Positions 1-11,550 of a DNA stretch of 64,000 bases are shown in pieces. Numbering within the stretch: the first letter of the stretch is position 1; every line of letters begins with the position of its first letter. Source of the stretch: Microbacterium oleivorans NBRC 103075 (GTDB lineage: Bacteria; Actinomycetota; Actinomycetes; Actinomycetales; Microbacteriaceae); the NCBI RefSeq assembly GCF_001552475.1, contig NZ_BCRG01000002.1:124001-188000 (forward strand). The letters run 5' to 3'. Under the pieces are notes generated by a model. That model saw only the letters and a list, made by a program, of their open reading frames with translations, did not search any database and had not been told where the DNA came from. The position numbers were made by a program, and so were the translations under genes.

Positions 1-976
1 CGAACGCCCTGAAGTCCTCGAGAGTGCCGAGGTCGGGGTGGACCGCGTCGTGCCCGCCCGCGGCGGAACCGATGGCCCAGGGTGATCCCGGGTCACCCGG
101 GCCGGCGTCGAGCGTGTTGTTCGGGCCTTTGCGGTTGACTTCCCCGATCGGGTGGATCGGAGGCAGGTAGACGACGTCGAATCCCATGTCGGCGACGGCG
201 GGGAGCCGTCCTGCCGCCGTTCGGAACGTGCCACTCTGCACGGAACCGTCGGGACGCCGGACCGCCCCTTCGGAGCGGGGGAAGAACTCGTACCAGGCGC
301 CGACTCCCGCCCGTTCGCGTTCGACGAGGAGGACGTTCTCCTCGTGGACGGTGTGCAGCGAGATCGCCGGACGGTCGGCGAAGAAGCGCGCGATGCCGGG
401 ATCGCGGACGACGATCAGTGCTGCGGCATCATCGACGGCGTCATCGCGGAGGGCGCGTGCGGCAGCCGTGAGCGCGGTCCTCTCGTCACTGGGACGCGTC
501 TTCTCCGAGGCGGCGCGATCGAACAGGCGCGCACCCATCTCGCGCATCAGGATGGGGTCGACGCCGGCGGCGATCTTCACATCCGCGGCGTGGCGCCACG
601 TCGCGTAGTCGTCGGCGAAGGTCTCGAACCGGAACTTCCAGGTGCCCTGCTCGAGCGGCGCAACCTGCACCTGCCAGGTGTCGAAACCGTCATCGAGCGG
701 GCCGAGGCGGTGCAGCGTCGCGGTCCCCGAGGGGGCGGTGAGCCGAAGGTGAACGCCGATGCGGTCGTGACCGTCGCGGAAGGCGGCCACGGTGAACGGA
801 ACAGCTTCGCCGACGAACGCCGTCGGTGCGAATCGGCCGCCGGGGACACTGGGTCGATGGGAGGCGATCGGGATCCGGCCGTTGCGGATGCCGGCATCCT
901 TTCGGGTCGCCTTCGCAGGGCGGAGGGGGATCTCTGCGGAGCTGCGGACGGAAGCGGGGGAGATCTGTGAGGCCAC
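1..976 (-). CDS. glgE: Maltosyltransferase GlgE (partial, 3' end outside window)
   Basis: Transfers maltose from alpha-maltose-1-phosphate onto linear alpha-1,4-glucan, the polymerising step of the actinobacterial trehalose-to-glucan pathway in the cytoplasm. About 325 N-terminal residues lie in the window; the frame stays open to base 1, so the catalytic GH13 barrel is mostly cut off. Visible are the N-terminal beta-domain, the GWYEFFPRS-like segment and the conserved VYLPPIHPIGEVNRKG stretch followed by NNTLDAGPGDPGSPWAIG, characteristic of this family. The GTG start at 976 lies 6 bases after a TAAGTT -10 hexamer, and the next gene upstream on the same strand is glgX. The next gene beyond the window edge could be glgB, but this cannot be seen. 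Confidence 0.93.
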   Translation of the reverse strand, partial: MASQISPASVRSSAEIPLRPAKATRKDAGIRNGRIPIASHRPSVPGGRFAPTAFVGEAVPFTVAAFRDGHDRIGVHLRLTAPSGTATLHRLGPLDDGFDTWQVQVAPLEQGTWKFRFETFADDYATWRHAADVKIAAGVDPILMREMGARLFDRAASEKTRPSDERTALTAAARALRDDAVDDAAALIVVRDPGIARFFADRPAISLHTVHEENVLLVERERAGVGAWYEFFPRSEGAVRRPDGSVQSGTFRTAAGRLPAVADMGFDVVYLPPIHPIGEVNRKGPNNTLDAGPGDPGSPWAIGSAAGGHDAVHPDLGTLEDFRAF

Positions 977-982
977 GTTCCG

Positions 983-988
983 AACTTA
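983..988 (-). promoter_or_regulatory. -10 hexamer TAAGTT for leaderless glgE
   Basis: TAAGTT is followed by exactly 6 bases and then the GTG start codon of glgE. No ribosome binding site fits in the gap. Confidence 0.55.
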
Positions 989-1021
989 CCGTTGCCGGGC
1001 GGACCCGGAAACGGGCCTGGA

Positions 1022-3121
1022 TCACTCGGCCCGGAACAGGTACATTGACGTTCCCGCCGCCGCGAACGTCTCACCCGGTGCGCGGACCGCAGCGTCGCCG
1101 CACGGACGTTCGTCCTCGCTCGACCACAGCCTGACGAAGCGCGTCACGCCCTCGAGCGAGGGGAGCGTGATGTCCGTGCCGTTCTCCCGTCCGTGGATGA
1201 CGAGCAGCGTCCGGTTCGGCGCCTCGTGCTCGGGCGTCGACTGCGCGTCGTACTGGAGCGTGCGGTGTGACGGGTCGGTCCACTGGTCGACCGACATCGT
1301 CTGGCCCGTCTCGTCGTACCAGTCGATCACCGATGCGCTCGGGACGACCTTGTCAGCGTGGGCGAAGCGGACCGGCCGGAGAGCGGGGTTCTCGCGCCGG
1401 ATACGGGTCAGCGCCTCGACGTGAGCCCGGAGATCCTCCTGCCACGACTGGAGTCCCCAGTCGTACCACGTGAGCGCGGTGTCGTGGCAGTAAGCGTTGT
1501 TGTTGCCCTGCTGGGTTCGACCGATCTCGTCCCCTGCCGTCACCATCGGGACGCCGGCCGACAGAAGCAGTGTCCCCAGGAGGTTGCGCATCGCGCGTCG
1601 CCGTGTCGCGAGGACACCCTCGTCGTCGGTCGGTCCCTCGAAGCCGTGGTTGAAAGAACGGTTCGTGTCCGCCCCATCGCGTCCGTGCTCGCCGTTCGCC
1701 TCGTTGCGCTTGACGTCGTAGGACACGAGGTCGTGAAGCGTGAAGCCATCGTGCGCCGTCACGAAGTTGACGCTCGCCAGCGGTCCTCGCTCTGCGCTGA
1801 AGGTGTTAGCCGACCCCGCGAGGCGCGACGCGTAGCCGCCGATGCCCACCGGGGTGACGTCCGCGCGGCGGGAGTAGTCGATGTCGCTCAGCCAGAAGTT
1901 CCGGACGCGGTCGCGGTACCGGTCGTTCCACTCACTCCAGCCGTCGCCGAAGGCACCCGTCTGCCAGCCCCCCATTCCGACATCCCACGGCTCGGCGATC
2001 TTCTTGACGCCGGCGAGCGCCGGGTCGTCGATGATCGCCCGCAGGAGCGGGTGTTCCGCGGTGAACGAGTGGGATGCATCCCGCCCGAGCGTCGGCGCGA
2101 GATCGAACCGGAAACCGTCCACCTGAACCTCGTTCGCCCAGTAGCGGAGCGAGTCCAGGACGAGGCGGGCTGCGGCATCCGTGGATGTGTCCACCGAGTT
2201 GCCGCAGCCGGTCACGTCGACGTAGGTGCCGTCGTCCGTCTGCCGGTAATAGGCGCGATTGTCGAGGCCGCGGAAACTGGAGCGCGGCTCGCCGAGGCCC
2301 TGCTCCGACGTGTGGTTGTAGACGACGTCGAGGATCACCTCGATTCCCGCTTCGTGGAGCAGCTTCACCATGCCTTTCACCTCGCGGAGGACGGCGCTCG
2401 GTCCTTCGGCCTGCGCAGCGGCGGTGGCGTAGGCGGCGTGCGGGGCGAAGAACCCGACGGAGTTGTACCCCCAGTAGTTCGTGAGTCCCAACTGCAACAG
2501 GCGTGGCTCGCTCGCGAACGCGTGGATGGGGAGGAGCTCGACGGCGGTCACGCCGAGGCTCCGGTAATGCTCGATCATCGCCGGGTGGGCCAGTCCCGCA
2601 TACGTGCCGTGGAGTGCCGCGGGTACGCCGGGATGCCGCTTCGTCAGACCCTTGACGTGCGCTTCGTAGATGACCGTCCGGTCCAGAGGCGTGGCGGGCT
2701 TGGACACGCCAGCCCAGTCGAAGCACTCGTCGACAACGACGGAACGCCACGAGTTGATGCCGGGTGCCACGAGCCCTCGTGCGTAGGGATCGATGAGGAG
2801 CGTCGCCGGGTTGAACGTCATGCCCGGGCCGTGCGGACCGTCCACACGGACGCTGTACCGGACACCCGGCCGGAGCGAGGAAGTCGCCACCTCCCACACG
2901 CCCGCGCCAACGGGTGCGAGCGGGAGGGCGTCGATGATCCAGTCCGGGTCGTCGTCGTCGAAGACGACGAGCTCGACGCCGGTGGCGCCACCCGACCAGA
3001 CGCGCAGCGTCCCGCCTCCGTCGTGCAGATGCACTCCGAGGCGGTCGTAAGCGTCCGAGAGCATTCCTGAGGCGGGGGACTCGGACGCCGCGGTCGTCGG
3101 GTCGGCCGAGGCGGAGATCAT
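1022..3121 (-). CDS. glgX: Glycogen debranching enzyme GlgX
   Basis: Hydrolyses alpha-1,6 branches of glycogen or limit dextrins in the cytoplasm. It has 699 residues, normal for GlgX. An N-terminal CBM48-like domain (LSDAYDRLGVHLHDGGGTLRVWS) is followed by a GH13 barrel. The catalytic nucleophile is D340 in GFRFDLAP and the acid/base E377 in IAEPWD; VTAHDGFTLHDLVSY supplies the transition-state His-Asp. The open frame runs further upstream, but residues before MISASADP have no family similarity. ATG 3121 lies 7 bases after a TACTGT hexamer, so it is the chosen start. It sits head-to-tail with glgE and divergent from the cysteine desulfurase gene. Confidence 0.94.
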   Translation of the reverse strand: MISASADPTTAASESPASGMLSDAYDRLGVHLHDGGGTLRVWSGGATGVELVVFDDDDPDWIIDALPLAPVGAGVWEVATSSLRPGVRYSVRVDGPHGPGMTFNPATLLIDPYARGLVAPGINSWRSVVVDECFDWAGVSKPATPLDRTVIYEAHVKGLTKRHPGVPAALHGTYAGLAHPAMIEHYRSLGVTAVELLPIHAFASEPRLLQLGLTNYWGYNSVGFFAPHAAYATAAAQAEGPSAVLREVKGMVKLLHEAGIEVILDVVYNHTSEQGLGEPRSSFRGLDNRAYYRQTDDGTYVDVTGCGNSVDTSTDAAARLVLDSLRYWANEVQVDGFRFDLAPTLGRDASHSFTAEHPLLRAIIDDPALAGVKKIAEPWDVGMGGWQTGAFGDGWSEWNDRYRDRVRNFWLSDIDYSRRADVTPVGIGGYASRLAGSANTFSAERGPLASVNFVTAHDGFTLHDLVSYDVKRNEANGEHGRDGADTNRSFNHGFEGPTDDEGVLATRRRAMRNLLGTLLLSAGVPMVTAGDEIGRTQQGNNNAYCHDTALTWYDWGLQSWQEDLRAHVEALTRIRRENPALRPVRFAHADKVVPSASVIDWYDETGQTMSVDQWTDPSHRTLQYDAQSTPEHEAPNRTLLVIHGRENGTDITLPSLEGVTRFVRLWSSEDERPCGDAAVRAPGETFAAAGTSMYLFRAE

Positions 3122-3127
3122 GCGTTC

Positions 3128-3134
3128 TACAGTA
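3128..3134. promoter_or_regulatory. Overlapping divergent -10 elements (glgX / cysteine desulfurase)
   Basis: The near-palindrome TACAGTA reads TACTGT on the minus strand, 7 bases before the glgX ATG, and TACAGT on the plus strand, 9 bases before a GTG (3143) in frame with the cysteine desulfurase. The two transcription units therefore probably initiate from the same few bases on opposite strands. Confidence 0.45.
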
Positions 3135-3169
3135 GTGAGCAGGTGACGGGCGACAGTGTCAGGCGGACG

Positions 3170-4357
3170 ATGATGGCGGTCTATCTGGACCATGCGGCAT
3201 CCACTCCGCTGCGGCCCGAGGCGCGAGATGCCTGGCTCGCCGCGGCGGAGCTGACGGGCAACGCCTCCTCGGTTCACGGGGCCGGCCAGGCGGTGCGGCG
3301 GGTCCTCGAAGACGCCCGCGAACGCGTGGCTGCTGTCCTCGGCTGCGATCCCATCGAGGTGGTGTTCACCTCGGGTGGGACCGAGTCGGTCAACCTGGGG
3401 CTCAAGGGCCCGTGGTGGGCGCGGGAGCCCGACCGTTCCGTCATCGTGCTTCCCGATGGCGAGCACCACGCGACGCTCGACACGGTGGAATGGCTCGTCG
3501 CCGCGCAGGGTGCCGAGGTTCGGGGTGTCCGGCTCGGTCCGGACGGTGCCATCGACCCGGAGGCCTTCGCCGCTGCGTTGCCCGGCGCGGCGCTGGCGAC
3601 GGCGCTCGTGGCCAACAACGAGGTCGGCACGGTGTCCGACGTCGCTCGGCTCGCATCGGCCGCCGGGGATGCCGGGGTTCCGCTTCATCTCGATGCGGTG
3701 GGCGGGGTCGCCCATGTACCGCTGGACTTCGCGGCTCTCCGCGGCCCGGGCCGTGCCTCAGGAGGGCTCGTCGCGCTCAGTGTGTCGGGCCACAAGGTCG
3801 GCGCCCCCGTCGGCACAGGAGCGCTCGTCGCGTCTCGCTACGCACGTATGGGCGCTGTGCTCCACGGCGGTGGCCAACAGCGGGGACTCCGCTCGGGAAC
3901 TCCGGACGTCGCCGGTGCGGCAGCACTGGCGGTGGCGCTCGAGCTCACCGCGGCCGAGCGCGATGCAGAGGCGGAGCGCCTCCGCATCCTGTCGGAGCGC
4001 CTCGTCAGCGGCATCCGTCACGTCGTTCCGCAGGCCGTGCTGTTGGGCTCGCCGGACCGGCGTCTGCCCGGTCACGTGCACGTCCTCTTCCCCGACGCGC
4101 TCGGCGAAACGCTCCTGTTCCTCCTCGATCACTCCGGGGTGCAGGTGTCGACGGGGTCGGCGTGCCAGGCGGGCATCGCCGAGCCGAGCCACGTCGTGCT
4201 GGCGCTCGGGTACGGCGATCGGGAAGCGCGCTCGGTCCTGAGGCTCACGCTCGGTCGCTCGAGCACCGCCGCCGATGTCGACACCTTCCTCGCGGCTCTG
4301 CCCGAGGCGCATCGCCGGGCCGCGGCATCCAGCGCGCGTGCGGCTGCGCGCTCGTAG
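3170..4357 (+). CDS. Cysteine desulfurase (NifS/IscS family)
   Basis: PLP enzyme that takes sulfur from cysteine as an enzyme-bound persulfide. About 395 residues. It opens with YLDHAASTPLRP, the usual start of the family. The PLP lysine is K209 in SGHKVGAP and the catalytic cysteine C332 in STGSACQAG; numbering is from ATG 3170. ATG 3173 is equally possible, and a GTG at 3143 would add nine residues with no family match. Ten bases downstream lies mnmA, so the obvious job is supplying sulfur for tRNA 2-thiouridine, although a general role in Fe-S cluster assembly is not excluded. Its TAG stop also forms the first three bases of the mnmA -10 hexamer. Confidence 0.92.
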   Translation: MMAVYLDHAASTPLRPEARDAWLAAAELTGNASSVHGAGQAVRRVLEDARERVAAVLGCDPIEVVFTSGGTESVNLGLKGPWWAREPDRSVIVLPDGEHHATLDTVEWLVAAQGAEVRGVRLGPDGAIDPEAFAAALPGAALATALVANNEVGTVSDVARLASAAGDAGVPLHLDAVGGVAHVPLDFAALRGPGRASGGLVALSVSGHKVGAPVGTGALVASRYARMGAVLHGGGQQRGLRSGTPDVAGAAALAVALELTAAERDAEAERLRILSERLVSGIRHVVPQAVLLGSPDRRLPGHVHVLFPDALGETLLFLLDHSGVQVSTGSACQAGIAEPSHVVLALGYGDREARSVLRLTLGRSSTAADVDTFLAALPEAHRRAAASSARAAARS

Positions 4358-4360
4358 ACT
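4355..4360 (+). promoter_or_regulatory. -10 hexamer TAGACT for leaderless mnmA
   Basis: TAGACT, 6 bases, then ATG. The TAG is also the stop codon of the upstream cysteine desulfurase gene, so mnmA may be transcribed separately as well as by read-through. Confidence 0.5.
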
Positions 4361-4366
4361 GGGACG

Positions 4367-5464
4367 ATGCGTGTACTGGCGGCGATGAGCGGTGGGGTCG
4401 ATTCGGCGGTCGCCGCGGCCCGGGCCGTGGACGCCGGACACGATGTCGTCGGAGTACATCTCGCGCTGTCGCGTGCCGGTGGCACCCTCCGCACCGGCAG
4501 CCGCGGCTGCTGCACGATCGAGGACGCCCTCGATGCGCGGCGCGCGGCGGACCTCCTCGGCATCCCGTTCTACGTGTGGGACTTCTCGGAGCGCTTCCGC
4601 GACGATGTCATCGAGGACTTCATCAGCGAGTACCGGGCGGGTCGGACGCCGAACCCCTGCATGCGCTGCAACGAGAAGATCAAGTTCGCCGCACTTCTCG
4701 AGCGCGCCCTCGAGCTCGGCTTCGATGCTGTCTGCACCGGGCATTACGCGACCCTCGTGGACGGTCCGGAGGGTCGGGAACTCCACCGTGCCTCGGACGA
4801 GGCGAAGGACCAGTCCTACGTGCTGGGAGTGCTGACCGCGGAGCAGCTGGCACACACCTACTTCCCGCTCGGCACGACACCGTCGAAGGCCGTCGTGCGC
4901 GCGGAAGCGGCGGAGCGCGGCCTCACGGTCGCGCAGAAACCCGACAGCCACGACATCTGCTTCATCCCCGACGGCGACACCCGGGGGTGGCTGGCCGAGA
5001 AGGTCGGTGCCGAGCAGGGTGATGTCCTCGATCGGGACGGTGCCGTCGTCGGTCGCCACGAAGGCGCCCACGCGTTCACCGTCGGCCAGCGCCGCGGGCT
5101 GCAGCTCGGCGTTCCCGCCTCCGACGGGAAGCCCCGGTTCGTGCTCGAAGTGCGCCCCGTGTCGAACACCGTCGTCGTCGGACCGAAGGACGCGCTCGCG
5201 ACCGCCGAGATCTCCGGCGAACGTCACAGCTGGGCCGGTCGGGCGCCCGCCGACGGCACCTTCGACTGCCATGTGCAGATTCGCGCTCACGCCGATCCTG
5301 TGCCCGCACGGGCCGCGGTGCACGGTGGTTCGGTGACGGTCGTTCCGGAAGACCCGTTCGACGGTGTGGCACCGGGCCAGACGGCCGTCCTCTACGACGA
5401 CACGCGTGTCATCGGGCAGTTCACGATCGCCCGGACCGTGTCAGCCGTGCCGCTCGACGCCTGA
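4367..5464 (+). CDS. mnmA: tRNA-specific 2-thiouridylase MnmA
   Basis: ATP-dependent thiolation of U34 in tRNA-Lys, -Glu and -Gln. It has 365 residues, a normal length. The PP-loop [10 protein letters not shown] is at the N terminus. The two active-site cysteines are C98 in NPCMRCN and C198 in HDICFIP, and CTGHYATL is also conserved. It sits directly after a cysteine desulfurase, the sulfur donor. Its 3' end overlaps by 44 bases the 3' end of the convergent epimerase gene. Confidence 0.96.
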   Translation: MRVLAAMSGGVDSAVAAARAVDAGHDVVGVHLALSRAGGTLRTGSRGCCTIEDALDARRAADLLGIPFYVWDFSERFRDDVIEDFISEYRAGRTPNPCMRCNEKIKFAALLERALELGFDAVCTGHYATLVDGPEGRELHRASDEAKDQSYVLGVLTAEQLAHTYFPLGTTPSKAVVRAEAAERGLTVAQKPDSHDICFIPDGDTRGWLAEKVGAEQGDVLDRDGAVVGRHEGAHAFTVGQRRGLQLGVPASDGKPRFVLEVRPVSNTVVVGPKDALATAEISGERHSWAGRAPADGTFDCHVQIRAHADPVPARAAVHGGSVTVVPEDPFDGVAPGQTAVLYDDTRVIGQFTIARTVSAVPLDA

Positions 5465-6443
5465 CACTGCGTCCTCGTTCGACGTCGGTGAGCGCCTCGC
5501 GCAGGTCGGTGCGTGCGAACCGGAACCCGGCTTCGACCAGTCGCTCCGGTGCAACCCACCGGCTCTTCAGGATCAACTCCGGTTCGGTCCGGAGCGCCCA
5601 CATGGCGATCTCGAGCATCCATCGCAGCGACGGCAGGCCCACCGGCATCCCGACGACGTCGCGGAGCATCCGCATGAGGGCGCGGTTATCGGATGCCTTG
5701 GGCGCTGCGACGTTGACGACTCCATCGATGTCGTCTCGACGGGCGAGGAATCGGACGACGTTCACCACGTCGTCGATGTGCACCCAGCTGAAACGCTGAC
5801 GGCCGCGCGTGCGGTACCCGTGCGGGCGGCCACCCGTCGGATCGTCGCCGATGCCGCGATAGCGACGGTGAGGAGGAACCCAGCCGTCGTGCTGCGGCCC
5901 GCCGAGCCCCGTCCGCGCGAGCGTGAGAAGCATGCGGGTCGCGGGACCGTCGCCCACGACGATCGCGAGGCGGAGGGCGACCCGGCGCGTGCGGGGGAGG
6001 TCGCCGGCGAAGAACGCGCGCTCCCACGCCTTCGCGACATCGACGGAGAAACCCGTGCCGAGCTCGCCCGTCGACTCGGTGTTCGGGCGGTCCATCGCGT
6101 GACGGTAGATCGTCGCCGTGGACGCGTTCAGCCACAGGCGGGGCGGGACGGATGCCGCGGCCACCGCCTCGTGGAGGGCCCGGGTCGTGTCGACGCGGGA
6201 GCTCAGGATCGCATCTCGATTCGCGTCGGTGTATCGGCAGTCCACGGACTTGCCCGCGAGGTTGATGAGCAGATCCGCGCCGTCGACGGCTGCGGCCACG
6301 GCGTGCACATCGCGCCACCGCACGCTCGATGAGCGCCCGATCGAGACGACGTCGTAGCCGTCGTCGGCCAGCGACGCCACCAGGGCCTCGCCGATGAATC
6401 CGCCGGCTCCGGCGACGACGGCACGGGGTGGGGAGGCGCTCAT
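5421..6443 (-). CDS. TIGR01777-family SDR epimerase with C-terminal DUF1731-like domain
   Basis: NAD(P)-binding epimerase-like protein of 340 residues (YfcH/SulA-like group); the substrate is unknown for the family. The Rossmann motif is [10 protein letters not shown] at the N terminus. [20 protein letters not shown] and [14 protein letters not shown] are family signatures. The C-terminal part ([20 protein letters not shown] to the end) matches the usual DUF1731 extension. ATG 6443 follows GGAG by 4 bases and a TAGCGT hexamer by 8. Divergent from a DUF4166 gene, a domain found in some genomes fused or adjacent to this epimerase type. Its last 14 codons overlap the end of mnmA on the other strand. 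Confidence 0.85.
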   Translation of the reverse strand: MSASPPRAVVAGAGGFIGEALVASLADDGYDVVSIGRSSSVRWRDVHAVAAAVDGADLLINLAGKSVDCRYTDANRDAILSSRVDTTRALHEAVAAASVPPRLWLNASTATIYRHAMDRPNTESTGELGTGFSVDVAKAWERAFFAGDLPRTRRVALRLAIVVGDGPATRMLLTLARTGLGGPQHDGWVPPHRRYRGIGDDPTGGRPHGYRTRGRQRFSWVHIDDVVNVVRFLARRDDIDGVVNVAAPKASDNRALMRMLRDVVGMPVGLPSLRWMLEIAMWALRTEPELILKSRWVAPERLVEAGFRFARTDLREALTDVERGRSVRRRAARLTRSGRS

Positions 6444-6451
6444 GTCTCCAG

Positions 6452-6457
6452 ACGCTA
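6452..6457 (-). promoter_or_regulatory. -10 hexamer TAGCGT for the epimerase gene
   Basis: TAGCGT is 8 bases before ATG 6443; a GGAG lies in the gap, so the transcript may carry a very short leader or none. Confidence 0.4.
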
Positions 6458-6485
6458 CAGCGAACGGGGATCGTGTCCCGCCGGG

Positions 6486-6491
6486 TAGATT
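6486..6491 (+). promoter_or_regulatory. -10 hexamer TAGATT for leaderless DUF4166 gene
   Basis: TAGATT, 6 bases, then GTG 6498. Confidence 0.5.
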
Positions 6492-6497
6492 CCGATC

Positions 6498-9490
<2,993 letters not shown>

Positions 9491-9493
9491 CGC

Positions 9494-11194
9494 TCAGTCG
9501 GACTTTCCGAGGAGTGCGTCGCGCACCTGGCGGCGGAGCACCTTGCCGATGAGCGATCGCGGCAGGTCGTCGACCACGTCGATGCGCCGAGGAACCTTGT
9601 ACGCGGTCAGGCGGGTACGCGCGAAGGCGCGGATGTCATCGACGTCGAGCGAGCTCACACCCGGTGCGGGGATGACGACGGCGACGACCTGCTCACCGCT
9701 GTGCGGATCGGGAAGGCCCACGACAGCTGCGTCAGCCACCTGGGGGTGCTGGCGGAGCGTCGCTTCGACCTCGGTCGGTGACACGTTGAAACCGCCGGTG
9801 ACGATGAGTTCCTTGAGTCGGTCCACGACGCGGAAGAAGCCGTCCTCGTCGCGTTCGACGATGTCCCCGGTATGGAACCAGCCGTCGACCAGGACCTTCG
9901 CCGTTTCGTCGGGTCTGCCGTAGTAACCCGAGAACACCTGCGGGCCGCGAACGAGCAGCTCACCCGGTTCCAGGGCGCCGAAGACCCGCGCAGGATCCTC
10001 CGGATCGACGACGCGCGCGTCCGTACCCGGTATCGGGATGCCGATGGTCCCCGCCTTGCGCGTGTCGGCCGGCGGGTTCACCATCAGCACCGGGGAGCAT
10101 TCGCTGAGCCCGTACCCCTCGATCAGGTACCCGCCCGTCGCCTCTTCGAATGGCTCGACGAGGGCGGGGGAGAGCGCCATCGCGCCGGAGACGCCGATCT
10201 TGATGCCACGGATCGATGCCCCGCGCTCCTTCGCCCTCGCGAGCAGACGCTCCGCGATCGGCGGGACCAGCGGCAGCACGGTCGGCGGGTGCTTCTTGAT
10301 CGCGTCGATCACCATGTCGGGGTCGAACTTCGGGAAAAGCACGAGTCGCGCGCCCATCGACATGGCGAACGTCAGACAAAGCGTGAGCCCGTAGGCGTGG
10401 AACATCGGCAGGACCGCGTAGAACACGCATCCGTCACCCCGGACGACGGCGGGGATGAACGCCTGGCTCTGCCGAGCATTGGCGAGCAGGTTGCGGTGGC
10501 TCAGCATCGCGCCCTTCGGCGTGCCCGTCGTCCCCGAGGTGTACTGCAGGACGGCGAGGTCGTCCGTCTCTGGACGGGGGTGGGATGCCGGGAGCGGTTC
10601 AGCGCGAACGAGGTCCGACCATGACAGCGCACCGCGCACGGGCGAGGTGAGGGCCTCGCGGGACTCCTTTGCCTTCTTCACGGGAAGTCGCAGCGCGAAC
10701 CGGGTGCCCAGGGGGAGCGCGGTGGTGATGTCGACGGAGATGAGCGCCTCGACGTGCAGGTCTGCCGGGAACGCCTGAGCCGTCGCGACCACCTTGCTCC
10801 ACACGATTGCGTGTCGCGCACCGTGGTCCTGAAATTGGGTGCGGAGCTCCCGTGGCGTGTAGAGCGGGTTGTGCTCGACGACGACCGCGCCGAGGCGGAG
10901 GACGGCATAGAACGCGACGATGTGCTGCGGACAGTTCGGGAGGACGATCGCCACGCGGTCGCCCTTCTTCACCCCGAGCTTCCGCAGCCCCGCGGCGGCA
11001 CGATTCACCGCATCCATCAGGTCGGCGTAGGTCGTCTCGCGGCCGAAGAACTGCAACGCCGTCGCGTCGGGGTAGTCCCGGGCCGGGTCCTCGAGCAGAT
11101 CCATGAGGGATCCCGTGACGGGCGGCAGGTCGAGGGGCACACCCGTGTCGTAAGACGAGAGCCAGGGGCGATCAGCGGAGATCGAATCGGTCAC
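9494..11194 (-). CDS. Long-chain fatty-acid--CoA ligase (FadD-like)
   Basis: AMP-forming acyl-CoA synthetase of 566 residues that activates fatty acids with ATP and CoA in the cytoplasm. The ATP/AMP motif YTSGTTGTPKGAMLSH lies around residue 216; EGYGLSECSP is the AMP-binding core and GWFHTGDIVERDEDGFFRVVDRLKE the hinge motif. The C-terminal DLPRSLIGKVLRRQVRD carries the catalytic lysine. The GTG start lies 6 bases after TAGGCT. Divergent from gatC with overlapping promoter space. Exact chain-length specificity cannot be read from sequence. Confidence 0.9.
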   Translation of the reverse strand: MTDSISADRPWLSSYDTGVPLDLPPVTGSLMDLLEDPARDYPDATALQFFGRETTYADLMDAVNRAAAGLRKLGVKKGDRVAIVLPNCPQHIVAFYAVLRLGAVVVEHNPLYTPRELRTQFQDHGARHAIVWSKVVATAQAFPADLHVEALISVDITTALPLGTRFALRLPVKKAKESREALTSPVRGALSWSDLVRAEPLPASHPRPETDDLAVLQYTSGTTGTPKGAMLSHRNLLANARQSQAFIPAVVRGDGCVFYAVLPMFHAYGLTLCLTFAMSMGARLVLFPKFDPDMVIDAIKKHPPTVLPLVPPIAERLLARAKERGASIRGIKIGVSGAMALSPALVEPFEEATGGYLIEGYGLSECSPVLMVNPPADTRKAGTIGIPIPGTDARVVDPEDPARVFGALEPGELLVRGPQVFSGYYGRPDETAKVLVDGWFHTGDIVERDEDGFFRVVDRLKELIVTGGFNVSPTEVEATLRQHPQVADAAVVGLPDPHSGEQVVAVVIPAPGVSSLDVDDIRAFARTRLTAYKVPRRIDVVDDLPRSLIGKVLRRQVRDALLGKSD

Positions 11195-11200
11195 GCCCTC

Positions 11201-11206
11201 AGCCTA
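11201..11206 (-). promoter_or_regulatory. -10 hexamer TAGGCT for leaderless acyl-CoA ligase gene
   Basis: TAGGCT, 6 bases, then GTG 11194 on the minus strand. Confidence 0.5.
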
Positions 11207-11238
11207 GGGCGAGCGTTCGGACCACGAGTGGCCCGAAC

Positions 11239-11244
11239 TAGACT
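11239..11244 (+). promoter_or_regulatory. -10 hexamer TAGACT for leaderless gatC
   Basis: TAGACT, 6 bases, then GTG 11251. It drives the gatCAB operon. Confidence 0.55.
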
Positions 11245-11250
11245 GGGGGA

Positions 11251-11550
11251 GTGTCTGAAATCACCCCCGATCTCGTGCGCCACCTCGGCGTGCTCGCCCG
11301 GATCCAGCTGAGCGACGAGGAGGTGGAACGCCTCACCGGCCAACTCGATGCGATCGTCGACAACATCGCCAAGGTCTCGGAGGTCGCCACCCCCGAGGTC
11401 GCCGCCACGAGCCACCCGATCCCGCTGAGCAACGTGTTCCGATCCGACGTGCCCGGCGACATGCTGAGCCTCGACGAGGTGCTCCAGAATGCACCGGATG
11501 CCGCCGACGGCCGCTTCCGCGTCACCGCGATCCTGGGGGAGGAGCAGTGA
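11251..11550 (+). CDS. gatC: Glu/Asp-tRNA amidotransferase subunit C
   Basis: A 99-residue subunit that stabilises GatA and bridges GatA and GatB. The N-terminal helical [20 protein letters not shown] and the C-terminal LRSD-like stretch ([23 protein letters not shown]) are typical. First gene of gatCAB; it overlaps gatA by 4 bases, indicating translational coupling. Confidence 0.96.
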   Translation: MSEITPDLVRHLGVLARIQLSDEEVERLTGQLDAIVDNIAKVSEVATPEVAATSHPIPLSNVFRSDVPGDMLSLDEVLQNAPDAADGRFRVTAILGEEQ

